Shown one piece after another: positions 18,845 to 28,691 of a stretch of 64,000 nucleotides of DNA. Origin of the DNA: Gammaproteobacteria bacterium (GTDB lineage Bacteria; Pseudomonadota; Gammaproteobacteria; Pseudomonadales; Azotimanducaceae); contig JAUIAV010000005.1 in NCBI GenBank assembly GCA_030425195.1, positions 205,894 through 269,893 of the forward strand, given 5' to 3'. The notes under the pieces are model-generated. The model was not told where the DNA came from, made no database searches, and was given only the letters and a program-made list of their open reading frames with translations. The number at the start of each line of letters is the position of its first letter. The stretch's first letter is position 1. The position numbers and the translations under genes were made by a program.

Positions 18845-18904
18845 GATTCCGAGAGGGCGCGCCTTCAGGCAAAGTCGCGCCTTCGGGCAAGGCGGTCCGG
18901 AATC
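18845..18904. repeat. inverted repeat enclosing two short direct repeats at the pilQ 3' end
   Basis: GATTCCG (18845-18851) and its complement CGGAATC (18898-18904) enclose two 15-bp direct repeats (CGCGCCTTCAGGCAA at 18858-18872 and the same with one change at 18876-18890). The right arm overlaps the pilQ stop codon (18903-18905). Possible mRNA 3' structure or a small repetitive element. Confidence 0.5.
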
Positions 18905-21023
18905 AGAGAGAGGTGAGGCTCTCCTGAATGATTCTCGGCGTGATGAAGATCAAAAGCTCCGTCTTGTTGTCTCGTTCTTCCGTACGACGGAACAGCCGAC
19001 CCGCGTAAGGCAGGTCGCCCAGGAACGGCGTCTTGGTCGTGGAGAACTGCTTGTCGGTGGTGAAGATACCGCCGAGCACGACCGTCTGGCCGTTGTCCAC
19101 GAGCACCTGGGTTTCGATCTGGTTGGTGTCGATGGACGGCACGCCATTGAAGACCGCACCCACCGTATCCTGCTTCACGTTCAGCTCCATGATGATCCGG
19201 TCATCCGGTGTGATCTGCGGCGTCACCTCCAGGGCCAGGGTCGCATCCTTGAAGGATGTGGACGTGGCACCGGAGCTGGTCGCTTCCTGATAAGGAATTT
19301 CCGTACCGGATTCGATCAGCGCCGGGTTCTTGTCCGCCGTGATCACTTTCGGACGGGCTACCACTTCCGCATGTCCGTCTGCCGCCAGAGCGGAGAGCTC
19401 CAGGTCGAGCAGATAGCCAGCGCCCGTGACACCGATACCGAAGGTCGTAGCCCCTTCCTTGGCCACGCCAAGGTCAACGGCCAGATGTTCGGGTGAAGTG
19501 ATGTCGCCCACACCGCCGCTGGAAATCACGTCCTGCAGATCCTCGAGGGTGGTCAGCGATCCACCCAGCTTGTTGAACCGGGTGCTGGACTTCTGAGAGA
19601 GGTGGGCGCCGCCCCAGCGGATACCGAGATCCTCTGAGAAGTCGTCGCTCGCGGTCACGATCCGTGCCTCGATCAGCACCTGGCGGACCGGAATATCCAG
19701 CTGATTGATCACCCGGCGGAATTCCTGCAGGCGGTCGGCCGTATCCGTGAGGATGATGGCGTTGGTGCGCTCATCCACGATCACGCTGCCCCGCTCGGAG
19801 AGCACGGACTGCTCGTTGCCGGCTGCATTGTTGAACAGCTCGAAGAGCTGAGTGGCGCTCGCATAACGTACCTGTATGAACTCGGTATGCAGGGGGGCGA
19901 GCTCACTGATCTGGCGCTGATTCTCGAGCTCGAGCTTCTCCCGCGCGGCGATCTCGGCAGCCGGAGCCACCAGGAGCACGTTACCCACCTGACGCTGATC
20001 CAGACCCTTGGTCTTCAGGATCAGCTCCAGCGCCTGGTCCCAGGGCACGTTCTTCAGCCGCAGGGTGATGCGGCCGCTGACCGTGTCACTGGCCACCAGG
20101 TTCAGATCGGTGAAGTCGGCGATCAGCTGCAGCACCGAACGCACCTCGATGTCCTGGAAATTCAGGGAGAGTTTCTCGCCCGAGTACTTGAAGATGTCCT
20201 CGCGCTGCTCGATCTCTTCCTCGGACAGTGCGTTCACGTTCACCGTCAGGTTGTTGTCGGCCTGATACGCCAGGTAGTCATAGTCACCCGTAGCCGTGAT
20301 GGTGAAAGTGGTGTGATCGCCTTCCTGCAGAGCGTCCACGATCTGTACCGGCGTGGCGAAGTCCGTCACGTCCAGCCGACGCTGAAGCTCCTGGGGCAGA
20401 TCCGTGTTGCGGATCTGAACTTTGATCCGACCGCCTTCCTTGGACACGTTCACGGGTGCCTTGGGATTCGTCAGTCTGATCACGACCCTGCCATCGCCAT
20501 CCTCGCTGCGCCGGAAGTCCACGGCGTCGATCCGGGAATCGGAGATGGAGCGGTCTTCCGCCGTGCGGTCATCCTGGCTCGCAAAGGACTGCTGGCTCGG
20601 TACGCCCTGAGCGGTCCCACCGCCCACGGTGAGGTAAAGCGTGTTGCCTTCGATATCGGTCTCGTAGTTGACGAGCTCAGTGAGATTGACGATCGCGCGA
20701 GTCCGGTCTTTGGTGGAGATGATCGAAACCCTGCGGGCGTTACCGATCCCGAGGTTGTGGTGCTTCTCTTCGAGACTGGAAGCCACACCCGGCATGTCCA
20801 GCACGATCCGGGCAGGCTGCTCGATCGTGTAGCCGGTCGGTTCCGGGGGGGTACCGTCGAAATGCAGACGGATTTCCGTCTTGTCACCCGGCAGTGAAGA
20901 AAACTCCACCGACTCGATGTTGGCCGCCCAGGCGGGCAGGGCAACGACAAGGGCCATCGCTGCGGCGAGCGGTCGGGCAATCCAGCGCGCTAACCGGCCG
21001 TTCTCATTCATCATTGTTTTCAT
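18903..21023 (-). CDS. pilQ: type IV pilus secretin PilQ
   Basis: A 706-residue outer-membrane secretin through which the type IV pilus exits. A signal peptide (cleavage near WAA-NIE) is followed by two AMIN peptidoglycan-binding domains (about 35-105 and 163-260), an STN/N0 segment (about 283-345, SLNFQDIEVRSVLQLIADF), an N1 region with VRYASATQLFELFNN and VDERTNAIILTDT, and the secretin core to the end (VLIEARIV, VVARPKVITAD, VLVDNGQTVVLGGIF, PFLGDLPYAGRLFR). The start overlaps pilP by 4 bp (ATGA). Last gene of pilMNOPQ. Confidence 0.97.
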   Translation of the reverse strand: MKTMMNENGRLARWIARPLAAAMALVVALPAWAANIESVEFSSLPGDKTEIRLHFDGTPPEPTGYTIEQPARIVLDMPGVASSLEEKHHNLGIGNARRVSIISTKDRTRAIVNLTELVNYETDIEGNTLYLTVGGGTAQGVPSQQSFASQDDRTAEDRSISDSRIDAVDFRRSEDGDGRVVIRLTNPKAPVNVSKEGGRIKVQIRNTDLPQELQRRLDVTDFATPVQIVDALQEGDHTTFTITATGDYDYLAYQADNNLTVNVNALSEEEIEQREDIFKYSGEKLSLNFQDIEVRSVLQLIADFTDLNLVASDTVSGRITLRLKNVPWDQALELILKTKGLDQRQVGNVLLVAPAAEIAAREKLELENQRQISELAPLHTEFIQVRYASATQLFELFNNAAGNEQSVLSERGSVIVDERTNAIILTDTADRLQEFRRVINQLDIPVRQVLIEARIVTASDDFSEDLGIRWGGAHLSQKSSTRFNKLGGSLTTLEDLQDVISSGGVGDITSPEHLAVDLGVAKEGATTFGIGVTGAGYLLDLELSALAADGHAEVVARPKVITADKNPALIESGTEIPYQEATSSGATSTSFKDATLALEVTPQITPDDRIIMELNVKQDTVGAVFNGVPSIDTNQIETQVLVDNGQTVVLGGIFTTDKQFSTTKTPFLGDLPYAGRLFRRTEERDNKTELLIFITPRIIQESLTSL

Positions 21024-21601
21024 CCTCTGTCTCCACCACCCAGCGATACGGTCCGGATACGTTCTACCCAGCTTCCTGTACCGTCGGGGACTATCTCGAC
21101 GAGCTCGATGGCCGCCTCATCAATTGACTGAATCTTTCCGTGATCAGTACCCATGTAATCGCCCTGCTGAACCCTGTGCACGCCGCCTTCCGAGTCCTGA
21201 ATCAGCGCGAACATCGCCGGACCCTGCGACAGGGTGCCCACCATGGACAGCGATGCGATGGTGAACTGCTCGAGATACTGCTTCACCCGGTTCGGGTTCG
21301 GCTTCACCTGCGGGCCCTTGGGCCGCGGGCCCTGCTTGACCACCACAGGCGGCTCGAACGGGCTGCGCAGCCCCATGGCCTCGTAGGCGAACGGCTGCGC
21401 CGGCGTGAAGGCCTTGAGCGGCGCGATGGGCGGAGCCGGACGGGCGTCCACCTCGGCCATGAACGATTGGAGATCGGCAAAATCACCACCGCCGCAGCCG
21501 GTCAGGAGACCGCCGGCCAGCAGTACGGCCCCGAGCCTGGAGCCTGGGCGCCGTCGGCTCGCCATCTTCGGGATGGGCTTAATTCCTGGTAAGCGCATCA
21601 T
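21020..21601 (-). CDS. pilP: type IV pilus assembly lipoprotein PilP
   Basis: A 193-residue inner-membrane lipoprotein with lipobox LLTGC (about residue 36). The periplasmic part has the PilP signatures YEAMGLRSPFEPP, a Pro/Lys-rich linker, and the C-terminal domain LEQFTIASLSMVGTL, FALIQDSEGGVHRVQQGDYMG and ELVEIVPDG. PilP links the PilMNO inner-membrane platform to the PilQ secretin. Both ends overlap neighbours by 4 bp, indicating coupled translation. Confidence 0.95.
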   Translation of the reverse strand: MMRLPGIKPIPKMASRRRPGSRLGAVLLAGGLLTGCGGGDFADLQSFMAEVDARPAPPIAPLKAFTPAQPFAYEAMGLRSPFEPPVVVKQGPRPKGPQVKPNPNRVKQYLEQFTIASLSMVGTLSQGPAMFALIQDSEGGVHRVQQGDYMGTDHGKIQSIDEAAIELVEIVPDGTGSWVERIRTVSLGGGDRG

Positions 21602-22209
21602 GCTTCCTCATCCAGATACCGGTAGGTCTTGGCCAGAATCTTCAGCTTCAGATTCAGCGGCGAGCCCTGGGGCTCCAGCGTGAAATCATGCAGCGTCACG
21701 ATTCTGGACAACGCCGCCACACCGCTGACGAAGGTTCCGATCTTGTGGTAGTTGCCTTCCACGACGATGTCGATGGGCAGCTCCACGTAGAACTCGAGCT
21801 GGCGCTCCGCCTGGAGATCGATGCTCTCGATGGTCAGCTCATTGTCTAGCGCCGTCCGCGTGATGTCGTCGAGCAGACCTGGCACTTCCGTGTCCTGAGG
21901 CAGCTGCTTGAGCAGGGCGCCGAAAGTGGCCTCCATCTGCTGCTTCTGAGCCCGGTACTCCTCCAGGTTGGCTGCTTTTTCGGCCTTCACCTCGTAGTCG
22001 GCACGAAGCTCCACTTCCTTGGCTTCGGCGCGCTCGAGCATCGACTGCTTGTCCGTCAGATAGAAGTAGTAGCCAGCACCCATGACCAGGGCGAACGCCA
22101 GCACCATGATGATGAGCTTGACCGGACCCGGCCAGGAACCGATGTTGTTGACATCCAGGTCATTGATGTCGAAGTTCTGGAGCTGTTCGAGGGTGTCCTG
22201 CATGGCCAT
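21598..22209 (-). CDS. pilO: type IV pilus alignment protein PilO
   Basis: A 203-residue bitopic inner-membrane protein. After a short cytoplasmic start comes a transmembrane helix (VKLIIMVLAFALVMGAGYYFYL, about 28-49), a coiled coil (RAEAKEVELRADYEVKAEKAANLEEY) and a ferredoxin-like periplasmic domain. PilO pairs with PilN. An ATG sits directly after the pilN stop, and a second in-frame ATG is two codons later; either could start translation. Confidence 0.94.
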   Translation of the reverse strand: MAMQDTLEQLQNFDINDLDVNNIGSWPGPVKLIIMVLAFALVMGAGYYFYLTDKQSMLERAEAKEVELRADYEVKAEKAANLEEYRAQKQQMEATFGALLKQLPQDTEVPGLLDDITRTALDNELTIESIDLQAERQLEFYVELPIDIVVEGNYHKIGTFVSGVAALSRIVTLHDFTLEPQGSPLNLKLKILAKTYRYLDEEA

Positions 22210-22784
22210 TTATTCACCCTCCTCTTCGTTCTTGTTCGGATTGTGCTGAACGAACGTGAGGTCGAACGTGCTCGCCTGAGGCCCGTAGTCCGAGTTGTCC
22301 GGGTCTTCCTTGATGCTGCGCAGATTCGGTGACTGGAACCACTGCGACTCGTCCAGGTTCCGCATCAGCGAGGAAATCCGGTTGTTGGACTCGGCGGTGC
22401 CGGCCACTTTCAGGTTTCCGGAGTTCATCTCCAGCTTGTTGTAGTGCACGCCTTTGGACAGGGTGCGGACCAGCTCGTCGAAGACACGGACGATCACGGG
22501 CCGGTTGCCCTGCAGCTCCTGAATGAGCGCCATCCGTTCTTCCAGATCCTTCTTCTGCTGCTCGAGCTGGGCGATCTCAGCGATCTTGGTGTCCAGCTCG
22601 GAGATCTTGCCTTCCAGGAAACCGTTCCGGGAATTCTGATGCTCGATGTTGTTGTCGAGCATCCAGCCGCCGGCAAAGACCAGCACGGCACCGAGCACGA
22701 AGACCCCGGCCAGATTGCCGAGAAACTCTTTCTTCTTGCGCTCGCGCTCCCATTCGCGCCACGGCAGGAGGTTGATATGTGCCA

Positions 22785-22785
<1 letters not shown>
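22210..22785 (-). CDS. pilN: type IV pilus assembly protein PilN
   Basis: A 191-residue PilN. It opens with the conserved NLLPWRE motif (residues 5-11), which docks into the PilM groove, then a transmembrane helix (LAGVFVLGAVLVFAGGWML), a coiled coil and a periplasmic fold. The ATG shares one base with the pilM stop (TGATG). Forms heterodimers with PilO in the inner-membrane platform. Confidence 0.96.
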
Positions 22786-23958
<1,173 letters not shown>

Positions 23959-26568
23959 ATGACACTACTGTCCCGACGCGTCACGGCGACTATTATGTGG
24001 CTGGCACTCTCCGGTTTATGTGCCGCAGTCCTCAGTCTCGCAGGCGTTTATCTCTATCTGGACCCTCAGGTACCGAAAGCTGAGACCTACCGCCACGTTC
24101 GCCTGGAAACGCCGCTCAGGGTCTACACGGCCGACGAGCAGCTGATCGCCGAGTTTGGTGAACGCCGGGTGATCCCGGTAGCGCTCCCTGACGTGCCCGA
24201 CCTCTTTATCCGGGCACTCCTGGATACTGAAGACAAGCGGTTTTACGAGCACAGCGGCGTCGATTTCTGGACCCTGACCAAGTCGGCGCTCGAGCTGGTC
24301 TGGAACATGGGCGAGATTACCCGCGGGGGCTCCACCATCACCATGCAGGTGCCCCGCAACATCGGGACCTTCTCGCTCGACCAGGTCTTCATCCGCAAGT
24401 TCAAGGAGATCCTCCTGGCGCTGAAAATGGAGCGCGAGCTGTCCAAGGATGAGATCCTCGAGCTGTACATCAATGCCATTCCCTTCGGTAAAGGGGCCTA
24501 TGGGGCTCAGGCTGCCGCCTACACCTATTACGGCAAGCCCCTTTCCGACTTGAGCCTGCCCCAGCTCGCCATGCTGGCCGGGATACCCCAGGCACCAACC
24601 GCTGGAAACCCCATCAACGGACCGGAGCGCGCCATAGACCGCCGCAATCTGGTTCTGCGCAGAATGCTGGAGCAGAACTCCATCGATCAGGCCGCCTTCG
24701 ATGCCGCAAGCCGAGCCCCCATCACCGCCAGCCTGCATGGCAGAGACCTCGATGTGCCTGCCGCGTTTCCAGCAGAATGGGTACGCCGGGAGTTAGTGAG
24801 TCGTTACTCCGACCTTTATACAGGGGGTTATGAGGTGGTGACCACCCTTCGGAGCGATCTTCAGCGGGCGGCTGACACGGCACTCAGAAAAGGTCTCCTC
24901 GACTACGACCGGGACCATGGCTACCGGGGCCCGGAGGATCAGCTGACCATCGATGAGGAGAATCCGCTCACCGAGGATCGCGTGCGCGGCCTCCTGGCCA
25001 CCATGACCACCTATGGCGGCCTGGCACCCGCCGTGGTCATGAGCGTGGATGCAGAGGCCGCCCGGGTAATTGCCGCCGGTAATCCCACGCCCATCACCCT
25101 GGATCTGGATGCCGTGCGCTGGGCCAGAACCCTCATCGATCAGGATACCCGGGGGCCCGTCATCCGGGCAGTGAACGAGGTGCTGACCGCAGGCGACCTG
25201 ATCCGAGTGCAGTATCGCGGGAAGCTCGCGCCACAGACCGGGGAAGATCCGACGGATGCGGGATCTGACGATACCCCGGTCGCGGCGGCGGAACCCGTGG
25301 ACACCTGGCGCCTGGCTCAGTTACCGGAAATTCAGGGAGCCGTGGTCTCTCTGCACCCCGGAACGGGAGCCGTACTGGCTCTCGCCGGCGGCTTCGACTT
25401 CGGCATGAATCAGTACAACCATGCCCTGCAGGCCGCGCGCCAGCCAGGTTCGGGCTTCAAACCCTTCGTCTACTCCGCCGCGCTGGACGCCGGCGTCACA
25501 CCGGCAAGCATCTTCATGGACGCACCGCTGGTGTTCGACGATCAGAACCTGGAATCCGAATACCGACCGGACAACGACAACAACCGCTATAACGGGCCCA
25601 CGCGCCTGCGCGAGGCCCTGTACCGGTCCATCAACCTGGTCTCCATGCGGGTGCTCCTCGAAGTGGGTGCGGGCCGCATCCTCGACTACGTGCCCCGGTT
25701 CGGCTTCGACACCGCCACCTTCCCGCGCAACACCCAGCTCGCCATCGGCGGCGGCACCATGGCGGTGACCCCCATCGACATGGTCACCGCCTATTCGGTT
25801 TTCGCCAACGGCGGCTGGCTGATCCAGCCGCACATCATCCGTTCCGTGCGGAATCTGGAAGGGGAAGAGATCTACCGCCCCCGCTACCCCATCGTCTGTG
25901 AGGAATGCGAAGAAGAGACGCTGGCGGCGGACGGCGGGACCGACCTCATCACCGGGGAACCGGCGACGCTGGAGGATCTCTTCGCCGACGACGCTCCTGC
26001 GATACCGACCGACGCAGCACCCGTCGGCGGCAACGGAGACCCGGCGCCGCCTCTGCCGGAGATCGTTCTCCGGCCGCTGCCCGCAACCCGGGCCATCGAT
26101 CCCAGAAACGCCTGGGTGATGAGCAGCATGCTGCGGGACGTGATCCGGCGGGGCACGGGCATCCGGGCCCGCCGGGCCCTCGCCCGGGGGGACATCGCCG
26201 GTAAGACGGGCACCACCAACGACGCCGCGGACACCTGGTTCAATGGCTATCACCCCGATGTGGCCACCACGGTCTGGGTCGGCTTCCCCAATCATCAGGC
26301 CCTGGGCGCGGCGGAGTACGGGTCCAACCGGCCGTTGCCGATCTGGATCGAGTACATGCAGGCGGCCCTCGACGGCGTTCCGGAGACGCTGCCGGATCAG
26401 CCGCCCGGGGTGGTGACCCGGAAGATCGATCCCGCCACCGGCATGCTGGCCAACGCCGGCAACCCGGATGCGATTTTCGAGTATTTTCTCGAGGAGCACG
26501 TGCCGGCCGGGGAAGCGCAGCCGGTGGAGGACCCGGAGGATGTCTTGAAGGCGGTGGACATCTTCTGA
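23959..26568 (+). CDS. mrcA: penicillin-binding protein 1A (bifunctional transglycosylase/transpeptidase)
   Basis: 869 residues from the ATG at 23959. A single N-terminal membrane anchor (about 8-34) is followed by the GT51 glycosyltransferase with catalytic Glu91 in TEDKRFYEHSG and the GGSTITMQ loop, an OB-like insertion, and a transpeptidase with Ser498-x-x-Lys501, Ser557-Ile-Asn559 and Lys749-Thr-Gly751. An acidic, low-complexity insertion (about 655-700, with CEECEEE) splits the transpeptidase, as in PBP1a of relatives. It polymerises and cross-links peptidoglycan. The stop codon is inside the first unit of a tandem hairpin array. Divergent from pilM. Confidence 0.97.
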   Translation: MTLLSRRVTATIMWLALSGLCAAVLSLAGVYLYLDPQVPKAETYRHVRLETPLRVYTADEQLIAEFGERRVIPVALPDVPDLFIRALLDTEDKRFYEHSGVDFWTLTKSALELVWNMGEITRGGSTITMQVPRNIGTFSLDQVFIRKFKEILLALKMERELSKDEILELYINAIPFGKGAYGAQAAAYTYYGKPLSDLSLPQLAMLAGIPQAPTAGNPINGPERAIDRRNLVLRRMLEQNSIDQAAFDAASRAPITASLHGRDLDVPAAFPAEWVRRELVSRYSDLYTGGYEVVTTLRSDLQRAADTALRKGLLDYDRDHGYRGPEDQLTIDEENPLTEDRVRGLLATMTTYGGLAPAVVMSVDAEAARVIAAGNPTPITLDLDAVRWARTLIDQDTRGPVIRAVNEVLTAGDLIRVQYRGKLAPQTGEDPTDAGSDDTPVAAAEPVDTWRLAQLPEIQGAVVSLHPGTGAVLALAGGFDFGMNQYNHALQAARQPGSGFKPFVYSAALDAGVTPASIFMDAPLVFDDQNLESEYRPDNDNNRYNGPTRLREALYRSINLVSMRVLLEVGAGRILDYVPRFGFDTATFPRNTQLAIGGGTMAVTPIDMVTAYSVFANGGWLIQPHIIRSVRNLEGEEIYRPRYPIVCEECEEETLAADGGTDLITGEPATLEDLFADDAPAIPTDAAPVGGNGDPAPPLPEIVLRPLPATRAIDPRNAWVMSSMLRDVIRRGTGIRARRALARGDIAGKTGTTNDAADTWFNGYHPDVATTVWVGFPNHQALGAAEYGSNRPLPIWIEYMQAALDGVPETLPDQPPGVVTRKIDPATGMLANAGNPDAIFEYFLEEHVPAGEAQPVEDPEDVLKAVDIF

Positions 26569-26680
26569 CGCCAAAGGCGTCAACATCTTCTGACGCCAAG
26601 GCGTCAACATCTTCTGATGCTGAAAGCATCAAACATCTTCTGACGCCACAGGCGTCAATCATCTTCTGACGCCCCGGCGA
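26558..26680. repeat. five-unit tandem hairpin array between mrcA and the M48 protease gene
   Basis: Five units of 24-26 bp, each CATCTTC followed by TGACGCC-(2-3 nt)-GGCGTCA. Stems: 26566-26582, 26591-26606, 26615-26631, 26641-26657, and a degenerate fifth at 26667-26679. Unit 3 reads TGATGCT-GAA-AGCATCA: two substitutions in the left arm are matched by two in the right arm, so pairing is preserved. The TGA stop of mrcA is the first three bases of stem 1, and the array ends 2 bp before the stop of the convergent M48 gene. Possibly a bidirectional transcript end or an amplified palindromic repeat; function unknown. Confidence 0.9.
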
Positions 26681-26682
26681 CG

Positions 26683-28128
26683 CTACTGAACGATCTTGAT
26701 GTAGTCCCCGGCGCGGGGCTCGCCGTTGGGATGCATGCCGTTGATCACCCGCAGCGTTTCCGCCGCGTGGCTCTTGAGCGACGATTTCTGTGCAAGGCTC
26801 TTGAAGGTATCCGACGGTTTGGCCACGATCACTTTGATCCGCTGATCGTTCGCCACCTTCAGGTCATCGGCCGTCATGGCCCGGAAACCACCCAGCACAG
26901 CCAGCCAGGCCTCCTCGAAGGCCTGCTCATCGCCGCCATTGGGCCCGAGTTCGCCCCGGAAGAGATACACGCCGCCGTCCTTGTAGACCACGGCGATCTT
27001 CTGCGCCACCGCACTCGCGCCTTCCACCAGCACGATGTCCGCCGTATGCGCCGGATACCCATTCACGTTCACGTCCTGGCCATTGGCCACATCGTCGCGC
27101 TTGAGCGTTTCGCTGACGTACTCCGCCGGGGTCTGCTCTTCTTTGGCCGGGTTCTGCCGCTGCACGCTGATCCGGACATCGGTGCCGAACGGCGCCTGAC
27201 CGACGATTTCGGTGGGCGTGTTGCGCACATCCCAGCCTTCCGGGTAGCTCACCACCACGCGCAGACCACCGTTGTAATAGGTGCTGCCCTTGATCAGTCC
27301 GGTGGTAGGCGCATCGCCGTAGACCATACCGTCCACCATCTCCCAGAAGTCCCGCTCCGGCTCCTGGAGCTCCTCCGGGAACAGGTGCAGCGATTTCTCC
27401 ACCGCTTCATGCAGGCGTTTATCGTTTTTCGGGTGGCTGGTGAACAGACCATGATAGACCTGCTGCTGGTGCAGCACGTTCTGAGCAAACAGGGAGTGAT
27501 CCTTCAGCACATGGATCACATCGATCATGGCCAGCGGGTTATAGCCGGCCAGGGCCAGGAACTCGGCCCCGTACTCATCGGACTCGAGCTCGTAGCCGCG
27601 GCCGTAGCCGCTGCGGAGCACGTTGGTGGCCGTGTTCGACAGATCGGCGATGGCCCCGGTGCCGGTCAGAATGGAGCCGACGATGCCGGCCACGGAGCCC
27701 ATCATGCCGAGTACGTTCGAACGTTTCGCATGCTGCCCGACCACGTGCCCGATTTCGTGGCCGATCACCCCGGCCAGCTCGTCCTCCGAGCGGCAGTAGG
27801 CGATCAGTCCGCGGTGAATGAAGATATAGCCGTCCGGCATGGCGAACGCGTTCACCGAGGTCTGATCGATCACGTAGAAGTGGTAGGCCTCACCCGCATC
27901 GGGGCTGACCGCCACCAGGCGCTGGCCGATCTCGTCCACATAGGCCTGCCACTCCGGATCGTCGTACAGGCCGCCGTTCTCGAGCAGCGTCTGATACATC
28001 TCCTCGCCCGGGCTCGCCAGGGCCGGCGACCCGAGCAGCAGGCCCGAAGCCAGGATCAGGGCTGCGACCAGGGTCTGGCTGAGGACCTGGCTGTGCAATA
28101 GTCCGGCCGTTCCGTGCTGTTCCCTCAT
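26683..28128 (-). CDS. M48 family metalloprotease with C-terminal LysM-like segment
   Basis: About 481 residues from the ATG at 28128. A signal peptide (hydrophobic TLVAALILASGLLLG, cleavage near ALA) leads to an M48 peptidase domain with the zinc motif HEIGH (124-128) and a downstream third ligand in YELESDEYG (about Glu180). The C-terminal half holds an unassigned domain and a final region (KVIVAKPSDTFKSLAQKS to IKIVQ) resembling a LysM-like repeat. This layout matches periplasmic BepA/YfgC-like proteases that survey outer-membrane assembly, though those carry TPR repeats rather than this tail. Upstream is a G13 tract; downstream is the hairpin array. Confidence 0.85.
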   Translation of the reverse strand: MREQHGTAGLLHSQVLSQTLVAALILASGLLLGSPALASPGEEMYQTLLENGGLYDDPEWQAYVDEIGQRLVAVSPDAGEAYHFYVIDQTSVNAFAMPDGYIFIHRGLIAYCRSEDELAGVIGHEIGHVVGQHAKRSNVLGMMGSVAGIVGSILTGTGAIADLSNTATNVLRSGYGRGYELESDEYGAEFLALAGYNPLAMIDVIHVLKDHSLFAQNVLHQQQVYHGLFTSHPKNDKRLHEAVEKSLHLFPEELQEPERDFWEMVDGMVYGDAPTTGLIKGSTYYNGGLRVVVSYPEGWDVRNTPTEIVGQAPFGTDVRISVQRQNPAKEEQTPAEYVSETLKRDDVANGQDVNVNGYPAHTADIVLVEGASAVAQKIAVVYKDGGVYLFRGELGPNGGDEQAFEEAWLAVLGGFRAMTADDLKVANDQRIKVIVAKPSDTFKSLAQKSSLKSHAAETLRVINGMHPNGEPRAGDYIKIVQ

Positions 28129-28187
28129 GGGGCCTCGTGTCGATGGTTCACCGGAATTAGACCGCAAATACCACTCCGGTTCCTACA

Positions 28188-28200
28188 GGGGGGGGGGGGG
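28188..28200. repeat. homopolymeric G13 tract upstream of the M48 protease gene
   Basis: Thirteen consecutive G on the plus strand (C on the coding strand), 60-72 bp upstream of the M48 start codon, in non-coding DNA. Such tracts slip readily and can change promoter spacing; assembly error in length is also possible. The rest of 28129-28290 shows nothing else I can support. Confidence 0.85.
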
Positions 28201-28296
28201 CGATGACGGGGTGAGGGCGATCGAGACATTCCGTTCGAGGCCTCATGAAGCCAGAATCCGGCTGAACGCCGCATGAACGGGTTTCCATACCTCGAA

Positions 28297-28325
28297 AACG
28301 ACGACGCCCGGCATGGCCGGGCGTC
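28297..28325 (-). terminator. Rho-independent terminator after rpmE
   Basis: A perfect 10-bp stem GACGCCCGGC / GCCGGGCGTC (28303-28312, 28316-28325) with loop ATG, followed on the minus strand by GTCGTTTT. It is 27 bp after the rpmE stop. Confidence 0.8.
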
Positions 28326-28352
28326 TGCTTGAGACCGGTTCGGGGAGCAGTG

Positions 28353-28568
28353 TCAGCGGCTGACGCTGCGATTGCCGAAGCGCTTGCGGAAACGCTCGAC
28401 GCGTCCGCCGGAATCCAGGATCTTCTGCTTGCCGGTGTAGAACGGGTGGCAGGCGGAACAGACCTCGAGATGGATGTTCTCTTCGAGCGTGGAACGGGTC
28501 TCGATGACGTTCCCACAGCTGCAGGTCGCCTTGATGTCTCGATATTCCGGGTGAATGTCTGCTTTCAT
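28353..28568 (-). CDS. rpmE: 50S ribosomal protein L31 (zinc-binding form)
   Basis: A 71-residue L31 starting [10 protein letters not shown]. The zinc ligands Cys16, Cys18, Cys37 and Cys40 are all present, marking the C+ form rather than the zinc-independent paralogue. The C-terminal basic tail [12 protein letters not shown] contacts rRNA. The frame is open further upstream, but the conserved N-terminus fixes this start. It has its own terminator and is divergent from priA. Confidence 0.97.
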   Translation of the reverse strand: MKADIHPEYRDIKATCSCGNVIETRSTLEENIHLEVCSACHPFYTGKQKILDSGGRVERFRKRFGNRSVSR

Positions 28569-28596
28569 CGCTGATACCCCCAACAAAAGGGCGCGA

Positions 28597-28625
28597 ATTC
28601 TATGCGCCCGGACCGTCAAAGGCAA
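28597..28625 (-). promoter_or_regulatory. probable sigma-70 promoter of rpmE
   Basis: On the minus strand, TTGCCT (28620-28625) and TAGAAT (28597-28602) are separated by 17 bp, with the -10 about 29 bp upstream of the rpmE start codon. Confidence 0.45.
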
Positions 28626-28691
28626 TCCCCGCCCCACAGCAGCCATCGGCGCACAGCCACAGCCGCCCCCTGTGGCTAGAATGTCCGGCTG

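Noticed and set aside
26566..26657. Simple Rho-independent terminators
   Set aside because: The stems lack a following T-run on either strand; a terminator role is possible but not shown by sequence.
26558..26680. CRISPR array
   Set aside because: The units are directly adjacent, with no unique spacers, and there are no cas genes nearby.
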